From: an uncultured Bacteroidales bacterium
GTDB taxonomy: Bacteria; Bacteroidota; Bacteroidia; Bacteroidales; UBA932
Assembly: GCA_945983015.1 (NCBI GenBank)
Contig: CAMFSN010000097.1
Coordinates: 1-5,326, forward strand
Length of the DNA stretch: 5,326 nucleotides
Reading direction: 5' to 3'
Positions 1 through 5,326 of this stretch are shown piece by piece (within the stretch, counting starts at the first letter, position 1; every line of letters starts with the position of its first letter). Both the position numbers and the translations under genes were made by a program. The notes below the pieces were generated by a model, which worked only from the letters and a program-made list of their open reading frames with translations, did not search any database and had not been told where the DNA came from.

Positions 1-1746
1 ATCCTTAGCAGCATCAAATGAAGAAATGGCTGTAAAGTTACCATCCTCATTATATGCTTCAGTATCACCAACTAAAATGAAGAAATCATGTGCATTAGTA
101 TTTTGATAATCATCTTTATCAATGAAAACTCCAGAAGCCTTGAACTCACCCTCGTTTCCAGTAGGGTTCATCCAATATGTATCCTTTTTATGATTAGAAA
201 TCACTCTCGGGAACTCAGTAGTAAGATCAGTTGTAAGATTTCCACTTGACAAATCTACGCTAACAGTGTATTTTCCAGACTTTTCTACTTTAAATTTCTT
301 ATCAGCAGCTGTATAAGTTGGAGAATCAAAGAATATTACTTTATCGTTGTCGCCTTTTACATAAGCAGTAGATTCACTATGCTCGGAGAAGAACTTAAAC
401 TCCTCATTAGCTAAAAGTTGGACATCTGTAGCACTAAATACGAAGCTGCCTTCCTCAGCTGGATTGAGTGCAATAGCATTCTCGCTTGTCCATCCAGCAG
501 TAGTTGCAGCACCCCATACATAGAGTTTCTTAGGAGCCTTAGGAGTGCAAGTCACTACGCCTGTAGTGAAGTCGGCTTCCACGTGATAATATCCGGCCTT
601 ATCAACAGTAAACTTGGTATCTGGTACCTCATTGTCCCATGACCTATAAACCAGTTTACCTGTGCCGTCATTAACATAGCAAGGAGCCCAATCGTTAGTC
701 TGGGTAAGGAACTTGAAGCCTTCTGCGTCTTTGAGAGTATTATCGTCATTCTTTACCGTAGTACTGAGATAAACATCAATAGAGAAAACATTGCCGTTTT
801 TCTCCATTATCTTGGCATTTGCCAAATTCCAGCCTACATAAGTAACGTCACCTACGATATAAAGTTCAGTCGGAACGGTCAGAACTGGATACTTTTTAAC
901 ATTTTCTTTTTCACTCTGAAGATTCAATTTGATAGACTTGATGGAACCTTCAGCAAATGTATTTTGATTATTAGATTTAAATTCATAAATAGCCTCATCT
1001 GTGGTTACATAGTAAGTATTCGTATAAGTTCCTGGACGGACAGCAGCGTAGATACCCGTAGAAGATTCAAAGTTTGCAGTAGTGGTGTATCCTGCATCTC
1101 CAAGAGCTACCGAAACCCTGTTACTGCCTCCACCCATCATAGTATACTTGTAATTAGAAGCATCAACAAGATAGTCTCCTGCAATATCTCCTGAAGAAAC
1201 AATGGAAACATTGCGAACTTTCTCACCAGCATTACCGTAAACACGGAACTGGATGTAAGAGCCTACGGTCTGATATTTTACATCCTTAATATTGTTTTCA
1301 CCATCGGCAGCAGTAACATCCTCAGTAGCCATACCGGCGAAAATATCAGATGACTGTCCTGATGCATCCTGAGTCTGATTTGCAGGAACTGTGAACTTGA
1401 TATTCGGGTAATTTGTTTCTTGATAAGGGTAGAAAAGACGGTAATTACCAGCAGTGATGTTTTCAAATTTGAAAGTTGACTGTCTTCCATCTTCACTTGG
1501 ATTAGCGGCAGTTGATTTCTTAACGACTACATCGCTGTCCTTACTTGTCACCAATCCTGCAGAACCAGGATTTACCCACAGAATACCTTTTGTATCATCA
1601 AATACAGCCTTGGTATCCTCATCAGAGGAGACTGTCACTGAAAAATCAAAACCTTTACCTTCGAGAGAAGGAGTAATATTCTCCTTATTGCAGGCGAACA
1701 ACATTGGCAGCGCGAGAGCTGCGGCTAATAAACTTCTTGTTTTCAT
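1..1746 (-). CDS. Surface lipoprotein, fimbrillin-like N-terminus plus SusE/SusF-like modules (3' end missing)
   Basis: Translating the minus strand from the ATG at 1746 gives 582 uninterrupted codons to the window edge, so the C-terminus is missing. Residues 1-19 form a lipoprotein signal peptide: K2/R4, a hydrophobic core, and lipobox L16-F17-A18-C19. The next residues, N-K-E, are polar and charged, as in Bacteroidota lipoproteins sent to the cell surface (inference). Residues about 30-280 look fimbrillin-like: a TKA motif near 45-47, YPY at 106-108, VPANQTQ at about 120-126, FAGMA near 137, and a later GTYTNTYYV strand. Residues about 293-402 and 405-512 are two related beta-rich modules opening with LYIVG and LYVWG; a third appears to begin near 513. 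They resemble the starch-binding modules of SusE/SusF. The likely role is glycan binding or adhesion at the outer membrane. No SusC or SusD gene lies in the window, so the ligand is unknown. The gene follows the 51-residue small protein by 20 bases, probably in the same transcript. The start has no Shine-Dalgarno match, as is common in this phylum. Confidence is high for the gene and lipoprotein, moderate for domain names. Confidence 0.88.
   Translation of the reverse strand, partial: MKTRSLLAAALALPMLFACNKENITPSLEGKGFDFSVTVSSDEDTKAVFDDTKGILWVNPGSAGLVTSKDSDVVVKKSTAANPSEDGRQSTFKFENITAGNYRLFYPYQETNYPNIKFTVPANQTQDASGQSSDIFAGMATEDVTAADGENNIKDVKYQTVGSYIQFRVYGNAGEKVRNVSIVSSGDIAGDYLVDASNYKYTMMGGGSNRVSVALGDAGYTTTANFESSTGIYAAVRPGTYTNTYYVTTDEAIYEFKSNNQNTFAEGSIKSIKLNLQSEKENVKKYPVLTVPTELYIVGDVTYVGWNLANAKIMEKNGNVFSIDVYLSTTVKNDDNTLKDAEGFKFLTQTNDWAPCYVNDGTGKLVYRSWDNEVPDTKFTVDKAGYYHVEADFTTGVVTCTPKAPKKLYVWGAATTAGWTSENAIALNPAEEGSFVFSATDVQLLANEEFKFFSEHSESTAYVKGDNDKVIFFDSPTYTAADKKFKVEKSGKYTVSVDLSSGNLTTDLTTEFPRVISNHKKDTYWMNPTGNEGEFKASGVFIDKDDYQNTNAHDFFILVGDTEAYNEDGNFTAISSFDAAKD
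211..534 (-). repeat. SusE/SusF-like module 2 of the lipoprotein
   Basis: Residues about 405-512 of the lipoprotein, directly after module 1 with only a short KAP linker. It repeats the module 1 motif order: LYVWG, AGWT, a long middle strand, EFKFF, then KFKVEKSGKYTVSVDLSSG. A third unit seems to start just after it (PRVISNHKK, then TYWMNP) but is cut by the window edge, so it cannot be assigned. Alternative folds of the same general shape, such as other SusE-like outer-membrane domains, cannot be excluded by eye. Confidence 0.55.
541..870 (-). repeat. SusE/SusF-like module 1 of the lipoprotein
   Basis: Residues about 293-402 of the lipoprotein. The module opens with the strand LYIVGD, followed by a Gly-Trp turn (YVGWN), then GFKFLTQTNDWAP, and ends with KAGYYHVEADFTTG. 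The same order of motifs recurs in the next module: LYVWG, then AGWT, EFKFF and SGKYTVSVDLSSG. The order (opening strand, GW turn, FKF strand, closing GxYxVxxDxxxG hairpin) is what SusE/SusF-type carbohydrate-binding modules show. Aromatic residues W306, W352 and W370 are candidate sugar-stacking residues, which is inference. The two copies are diverged at the protein level, so this is an old duplication, not a recent DNA repeat. Confidence 0.6.
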
Positions 1747-1766
1747 AATGCTCAAAGGATTTAGGA

Positions 1767-1922
1767 TTATTCAAATTCAGAATCGTCTTCCCCAACTATG
1801 ATGGTGAAGAAATCATTTTGTCTAGCGGCAGAGTTCAATTTGCTGCTACCGGTGAGCACACTGCACTCCGCAGACATCTCTACGATATCTGTTGCAGGTT
1901 TTAAATACAATTGTTTTTGCAT
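1767..1922 (-). CDS. 51-residue small protein ahead of the lipoprotein
   Basis: The ATG at 1922 opens a 51-codon frame ending in TAA at 1767-1769. The protein starts MQKQLYLKPATDIVEMSAEC, has a VLTGSS segment in the middle (about 22-27), and ends in a strongly acidic tail (GEDDSEFE). It has no signal peptide or membrane segment. Its layout, a basic start, then (Y/L)xKPA, a short beta-like stretch, then an LxGS motif, resembles a loose class of short unassigned Bacteroidota proteins often found just ahead of cell-surface genes; this is recalled family knowledge, not searched. It stops 20 bases before the lipoprotein start and sits behind the only good -7 box of the region, so the two are probably co-transcribed. 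It has no Shine-Dalgarno match; the 25 bases before the start are very AT-rich, as usual for Bacteroidota. The function is unknown. A leader or regulatory peptide, or a short exported product, are possibilities only. Confidence 0.65.
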   Translation of the reverse strand: MQKQLYLKPATDIVEMSAECSVLTGSSKLNSAARQNDFFTIIVGEDDSEFE

Positions 1923-2115
1923 GTCTAATAATTATATTTCAGTTAATTAGTAACAGTTTTGTGGTATAATTTCCAATCCGCAAAATTAAAACTAAGAATA
2001 CATTTAAACACGCGTGCGAGTGCAAAATATAAACAATTTAGGATGACAATTATTTTATAATCAGCATATTACCCCCACCCCATAGAGATAAAAATATAAA
2101 CTTTAATCGCTATTT
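1923..2115. other. Intergenic spacer between the ABC-F gene and the lipoprotein unit
   Basis: This 193-base AT-rich gap separates two leftward units. It carries the promoter candidate for the small protein and lipoprotein. Just outside that -7 box are an 8-base perfect palindrome, CACGCGTG (2009-2016), and a C-run (2072-2081, G-run on the transcribed strand). No hairpin followed by a T-run was found after the ABC-F stop codon, so read-through from the ABC-F operon cannot be ruled out. No open frame of note lies in it. Confidence 0.6.
1981..2009 (-). promoter_or_regulatory. Candidate Bacteroidota promoter for the small protein and lipoprotein
   Basis: Read on the minus strand, 1988-1981 is TAATTTTG, a full match to the Bacteroides -7 consensus TAnnTTTG. 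The -33 element is weak: GTTT at 2009-2006, 17 bases upstream. The start of transcription would fall near 1975, giving an AT-rich leader of roughly 50 bases before the ATG at 1922. Position and consensus support it, but AT-rich DNA produces such matches by chance, so confidence is moderate. Confidence 0.45.
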
Positions 2116-3861
2116 TCAGGCCAATTCGGCCAATTCGAGCCAGCGAAACTCCTTCAAATCGAGCTCTTCCTTGAGTTTTTGATAGCTTTTCGAAGCCTCC
2201 ACCAGATCTTCGCTGCTGGCCGAAACTTTCCCACTGAGAATCTTTTCCATCTCCGCCTTCCTCCTATTCAATTCCTCAAGCTCCAGCTCCAGAGCTTCCA
2301 ACTCCCTTTTTTCCTTATAACTTAGCTTGGTTTTGGGCTTAGGGGCAGAAACAGCAGGAGAAACAGCAGCGGAAGGCGAGGCAGGGGAATTGGCCTTCAT
2401 AGAAGACTTGAGGTCCTGCAGGAAAGTGCGGTACTGAGTGTAGCCGCCGATGAAGTCCTTCACCAGGCCGTCGCCGCAGAAAATAAAGAGGTGATCGACA
2501 AGGCGGTCGAGGAAGTGCCGGTCATGGGAGACGATGATGAGGCTTCCCTTGAAATCGAGCAGGTACTCCTCCAATATGTTCAAAGTTACGATGTCCAGGT
2601 CGTTGGTCGGCTCGTCCAGAATCAGCAGATTAGGCTTTTTCATCAGAATCGAGAGCAGGTAGAGTCGTCTTCGCTCCCCTCCGGAAAGCTTCGAAATTTT
2701 AGTCGAAAGCATATCGTGAGGAAAAAGGAATTGGCCTAGAAGATGAGTGTCGGGAATGGTCTCAAGCACGGTGTCATCCTCGTCGAAGTTCATTCCGCTC
2801 TGACGGTAGTAGCCGATATTAAGGCTCTCGCCCCACTCGATGCTGCCACTGAGAGTACCGCTGCCAGTGTCCTCTCCTGTCAAGAGCCCGAGGAAAGTAC
2901 TCTTCCCCACTCCGTTCCCGCCGACTATGCCGAGCCTTTCGCCCCGCTGGAAATTATAGCTGAAATCCTTCAGATAACATTGATTATCATAGTAAAAGCT
3001 CAGATTCTTACAGTTTATTATCTTAGAGCCAAGCCGGGTGGAGCCTGTGAGTTCGGAGGTGGAAATCTGCTTTTGAGTGTAAACGCTTTCGGCTCTCTCC
3101 TTTAGCTCCCAGAAGGCCTGCTTACGGTATTTGGCCTTGCCACTACGGGCGCAAGGAGTGGCGTGCATCCATTCGAGCTCACGACGAAGGACATTTCTAA
3201 CCTTTTCTGTCTCAGCATTATAGTTAGTGATTCTCTCCTCTCGCTTTAAGAGGAAATTCTCGTAGTCACCTTTATATATATAGATAGAGCCGTGGTCGAG
3301 TTCCATAATGGTATTGCAGACACGGTCGAGAAAATAGCGGTCATGACTTACCATAAAGAGAGTGCAGCGGCTTCGTTTCAGGAAATTTTCCAGATATTCT
3401 ATGGCGTCGAGGTCGAGATGGTTGGTCGGCTCGTCCATTATAAGGAAATCCGCATCCCTTGCGAGTAACTGTGTGAGAGCCACCCTTTTAACTTCTCCTC
3501 CTGAGAGCTCTCCCATAATCTGGGAAGGCTTGAGGGAAAACTCGTCCAGGATCTTTCTCGCCCTGAGTTGGAAGTCGAAGTCTTCCCCTTCGAATATCTG
3601 CTGCTCTATGCTTTTCTTCGGGTCGAAGTCGAACTCCTGCTCCAAGAATGCTATCTTGATGTCTTTTAGGAAGAGCACGCTTCCTCCCCCGTCGGAGCTA
3701 TCCTTTCCTGCCAATATCCTCATCAGCGAAGTCTTGCCCGTCCCGTTTGGGGCTATCATAGCTATCTTATCCCCCTCATTGACATTGAAGGCGATATTTT
3801 CAAAAAGGACCTTAGGGCCGTAGGATTTGGAGAGTCTTTCGACCTGAAGATAGGAAGGCAT
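2116..3861 (-). CDS. uup: ABC-F family ATPase, Uup type
   Basis: This is a 581-residue soluble protein with two ABC ATPase domains and no membrane segments, which defines ABC-F proteins; these act on the ribosome in translation and do not transport. Domain 1 has a P-loop at 37-44 (APNGTGKT), signature LSGGE at 119-123, Walker B with catalytic E144 (MDEPTNHLD) and the H-switch SHDR at 172-175. A linker at about 205-270 carries RREL...EWM...ARSGKAKYR, like the arm of Uup. Domain 2 has a P-loop at 314-321 (GGNGVGKS), LSGGE at 392-396, E417 in LDEPTNDLD, and SHDR at 445-448. After an Ala/Pro/Ser-rich hinge (about 488-510) comes a charged coiled coil (about 511-581), the C-terminal domain typical of Uup. 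E. coli Uup is slightly longer, about 635 residues. The first P-loop glycine of domain 1 is Ala37; all other nucleotide-binding motifs are intact. The start ATG lies 3 bases after the reductase stop codon, so the two are co-transcribed. A resistance-type ABC-F is less likely because of the Uup-like linker and tail. Confidence 0.93.
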   Translation of the reverse strand: MPSYLQVERLSKSYGPKVLFENIAFNVNEGDKIAMIAPNGTGKTSLMRILAGKDSSDGGGSVLFLKDIKIAFLEQEFDFDPKKSIEQQIFEGEDFDFQLRARKILDEFSLKPSQIMGELSGGEVKRVALTQLLARDADFLIMDEPTNHLDLDAIEYLENFLKRSRCTLFMVSHDRYFLDRVCNTIMELDHGSIYIYKGDYENFLLKREERITNYNAETEKVRNVLRRELEWMHATPCARSGKAKYRKQAFWELKERAESVYTQKQISTSELTGSTRLGSKIINCKNLSFYYDNQCYLKDFSYNFQRGERLGIVGGNGVGKSTFLGLLTGEDTGSGTLSGSIEWGESLNIGYYRQSGMNFDEDDTVLETIPDTHLLGQFLFPHDMLSTKISKLSGGERRRLYLLSILMKKPNLLILDEPTNDLDIVTLNILEEYLLDFKGSLIIVSHDRHFLDRLVDHLFIFCGDGLVKDFIGGYTQYRTFLQDLKSSMKANSPASPSAAVSPAVSAPKPKTKLSYKEKRELEALELELEELNRRKAEMEKILSGKVSASSEDLVEASKSYQKLKEELDLKEFRWLELAELA

Positions 3862-3864
3862 ATA

Positions 3865-4641
3865 TTATAGGAGGTGTTTGAATTTACGATATAAAAAGGC
3901 TAGGAAGCGCTCCGAGAGCAGCGGGGCGAAGATGGTAGCGAGTTTGTTCAGAAAGCCCGGGGTAATGGAGCGACGACGCCTTTCCATAGCGCCAAGGGCC
4001 TTGCTGACAGCCTTTTGCGGGCTTATCATCAGCCCCAGTCTGAGCATTGTCTTGCGGACCTTAGGGGAAAATCCGAAGAGCGGAGTGTCCACTGCCCCGA
4101 AATAGGCGGTGGTGACGCTTAGCCCGCTACCGCGGCATTCTATCCGAAGGGAACGGGAGTAATTTTTCACGAAAGCCTTGGTGTTCCCGTACATCCCTAT
4201 GGCCGGCCAATGCATCCAGGCACAGATGGAGGAAATGTTCAGGATATAGCCGGAATTGGCTTTGAGCTGAGGAATAAGTTCATGACAGAGCAGCAGAGGG
4301 GTCTGCATATGCAGCATCATCATAGAGGAAAGCCGAGCATAGGGGGTCTCCTCGATAGATGAGGTGAAAATCATCCCTGCGTTATTTATCAATATCTTGA
4401 TGTTCAAATCTTTAACTTGCTCCGCCACTTTTCGTGCCGCCTCGGGCTCAGCCAGATTCTGGGCCAATCTTATTATCGGAGGACATTGCGTTCCCAGGAG
4501 TTCCTGCAATTCTCTTTCCACTTCGGCCAATCCTTTCTCATTTATGTCTATCAGGCAAAGGCCAAAACCCTTCGAAGCAAGAGAATTGGCATATATCTTT
4601 CCCATTCCGGAGGCGGCTCCGGTAATCACTGCATATTCCAT
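3865..4641 (-). CDS. Short-chain dehydrogenase/reductase (SDR), classical type
   Basis: From the ATG at 4641 this is a 258-residue Rossmann-fold oxidoreductase, normal length for classical SDRs. Numbering from that ATG: the nucleotide-binding motif TGAASGMG is at 7-14; Asp32 ends the second strand (LCLID), which in this family usually favours NAD(H) over NADP(H); NNAG is at 86-89; catalytic Ser138, Tyr151 and Lys155 (YGNTK) are spaced as expected. The site where classical SDRs carry the fourth catalytic residue, an Asn, appears to be His111 (LHMQTP). The usual PG motif after the active site is replaced by FGAVDTP. The C-terminus is basic and hydrophobic (FLAFLYRKFKHLL), which could touch the membrane (inference). 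The frame could also start at TTG 4653, adding four residues, but the ATG gives the usual few residues before the first strand and is preferred. The substrate cannot be told; this subgroup is annotated variously as acyl or steroid-type reductases. It leads an operon with the downstream ABC-F gene. No convincing leftward promoter was found in the divergent spacer. Confidence 0.92.
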   Translation of the reverse strand: MEYAVITGAASGMGKIYANSLASKGFGLCLIDINEKGLAEVERELQELLGTQCPPIIRLAQNLAEPEAARKVAEQVKDLNIKILINNAGMIFTSSIEETPYARLSSMMMLHMQTPLLLCHELIPQLKANSGYILNISSICAWMHWPAIGMYGNTKAFVKNYSRSLRIECRGSGLSVTTAYFGAVDTPLFGFSPKVRKTMLRLGLMISPQKAVSKALGAMERRRRSITPGFLNKLATIFAPLLSERFLAFLYRKFKHLL

Positions 4642-4746
4642 AACTGGGGACAAATTTCGGAAAAATTTTCAAATGTTTGGAAAATAGCAGGATATAAAGT
4701 AATTTTACTTCACTAATAATTTAATAACCAAAACTTCTATTCAATT
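4642..4746. promoter_or_regulatory. Divergent intergenic spacer
   Basis: This 105-base AT-rich gap separates the start of the reductase/ABC-F operon (leftward) from the start of the membrane protein gene (rightward), so it must carry both promoters unless the operon is read from elsewhere. The rightward promoter candidate is clear. On the leftward strand only partial matches appear: a TTTG at 4732-4729 is followed 21 bases later by TAAAATTA, a poor -7 box. No operator repeat or RNA structure was recognised. Confidence 0.5.
4676..4707 (+). promoter_or_regulatory. Candidate Bacteroidota promoter for the membrane protein
   Basis: On the plus strand, TTTG at 4676-4679 is followed after 20 bases by TAATTTTA at 4700-4707. 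This fits the Bacteroides -33 TTTG / -7 TAnnTTTG pattern at the expected spacing, with one mismatch in the final base of the -7 box. Transcription would begin near 4714, leaving an AT-rich leader of about 30 bases before the ATG at 4747 with no Shine-Dalgarno sequence. It sits in the only spacer upstream of this gene, which supports it. Confidence 0.5.
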
Positions 4747-5326
4747 ATGTTATTTCATGTTTACGGGGACATGGCCGTATATCAGTGGGTAGCGATGATC
4801 GCTGTCCTTTTAGGCCTGATCCTGCTTAACGAATTCGCTCGCAGGAGTAAATTCGGTGGTGCATTTATGTTTTTCCTTCTTCCTGCCGCACTTACTATCT
4901 ACTTTGTAGCCATACAGATAGGTGCAGCCACAGGAGCTCAGTGGGCTTTAAAGAATCAGACCTACCTGTATATGAACGGCTGGTTCCATTACGCGAAGAT
5001 CTACGCGGCTCTGGCAGGATGTATAGGATTTATGATGATCAAATACGGCTGGGGAATTGGCAAAAAACACTGGTTCAAACCTTTCCCATTCGTCATCGTA
5101 GCCATCAATATCCTTATCGCTGTGGCTTCAGACTTCGAGACTGCCATCAAGGGCTGGGGAGTGTGGAGACTTTCAAATGAGGACGTGTGGTTGTTCGGAG
5201 GTTGGCATAATGTACTGAACGGTATCGCCGGTATCCTGAATATCTTCTGTATGACTGCTTGGTGGAACATCTATTCTTCTAAGGATAAGAAAGATATGCT
5301 GTGGCCGGATATGACCTGGGTATATA
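4747..5326 (+). CDS. Polytopic membrane protein resembling DUF5692 (3' end missing)
   Basis: An open frame from the ATG at 4747 runs 193 codons to the window edge without a stop. The protein is rich in Trp, Tyr and Phe and has about five hydrophobic segments: about 11-28, 38-58, 80-98, 113-128 and 155-175, pointing to an integral inner-membrane protein. Distinctive motifs are LLNEFARRSK (26-35), GWFHYAKIYAALAG (78-91), FPFVIVAINILIAVASDFE (113-131), GGWHNVLNGIAGILN (152-166) and KKDMLWPDMTW (181-191). These resemble my recollection of DUF5692, an uncharacterised family of roughly 300 residues whose members carry a similar K-D-M-x-W-P-D motif before the last helices; no search was possible. 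No enzymatic or transporter signature is recognised. It is transcribed away from the reductase/ABC-F operon. A second ATG at codon 9 is possible, but the first is adopted because it follows the promoter candidate directly and gives a full first helix with its lead-in. Confidence 0.85.
   Translation, partial: MLFHVYGDMAVYQWVAMIAVLLGLILLNEFARRSKFGGAFMFFLLPAALTIYFVAIQIGAATGAQWALKNQTYLYMNGWFHYAKIYAALAGCIGFMMIKYGWGIGKKHWFKPFPFVIVAINILIAVASDFETAIKGWGVWRLSNEDVWLFGGWHNVLNGIAGILNIFCMTAWWNIYSSKDKKDMLWPDMTWVY

Noticed and set aside
1454..1801. 115-codon plus-strand open frame
   Set aside because: Antisense to the start of the lipoprotein and the small protein, both of which are supported by signal peptide, motifs or context.
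2072..2081. G-run (GGGGTGGGGG on the minus strand) as a G-quadruplex
   Set aside because: Only two G tracts are present, too few for a standard intramolecular quadruplex.
2070..2115. Possible terminator after the ABC-F gene
   Set aside because: The best pairing (ATAGCGAT with ATCTCTAT) has a mismatch and a long AT loop, and is followed by a G-run where a T-run is expected. It does not look like an intrinsic terminator.
2743..3105. 120-codon plus-strand open frame
   Set aside because: Antisense shadow of the second ATPase domain and linker of the ABC-F gene; no domain, promoter or start signal.
3362..3823. 153-codon plus-strand open frame
   Set aside because: It lies wholly inside the ABC-F gene on the opposite strand, its translation is Ser/Leu/Arg-rich with no recognisable motif, and the minus-strand frame carries clear ATPase motifs throughout.
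4642..4653. Four-residue N-terminal extension of the reductase from TTG at 4653
   Set aside because: The ATG at 4641 gives a standard SDR start just ahead of the first strand; the extension depends on a rarer start codon with no supporting ribosome site.
5001..5270. 89-codon minus-strand open frame
   Set aside because: Antisense to the membrane protein gene, whose frame has coherent transmembrane segments and conserved motifs.

Overview
The window reads as Bacteroidota DNA, most likely from an order Bacteroidales gut or rumen type organism. The reasons are a lipoprotein with fimbrillin-like and SusE/SusF-like features, translation starts without a Shine-Dalgarno match, AT-rich leaders, and promoter candidates matching the Bacteroides -33 TTTG / -7 TAnnTTTG pattern. 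A genus cannot be named from this sequence.

Left part (1-1922, minus strand): a two-gene unit. A 51-residue small protein (1767-1922) is followed 20 bases later by a large predicted surface lipoprotein (1-1746, running off the left edge, 582 codons visible). The lipoprotein has a signal peptide with an L-F-A-C lipobox, a fimbrillin-like N-terminal region, and at least two tandem beta-rich modules resembling the carbohydrate-binding modules of SusE/SusF. The 193-base gap to the next gene (1923-2115) holds a good -7 box for this unit.

Middle (2116-4641, minus strand): a tight operon of a classical short-chain dehydrogenase/reductase (3865-4641) followed 3 bases later by a Uup-type ABC-F ATPase (2116-3861). 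These are core-genome housekeeping-type genes. Nothing ties the reductase's chemistry to the ribosome-associated ATPase beyond co-transcription.

Right part (4747-5326, plus strand): the first 193 codons of a divergently transcribed polytopic membrane protein that resembles the DUF5692 family and has no known function. The 105-base divergent spacer contains a well-spaced TTTG-N20-TAATTTTA promoter candidate for it.

No tRNA, rRNA, CRISPR array, insertion sequence or phage gene was seen. No clearly new system is visible. The most interesting items are the small protein with its co-transcribed mixed-architecture lipoprotein, and the uncharacterised membrane protein.
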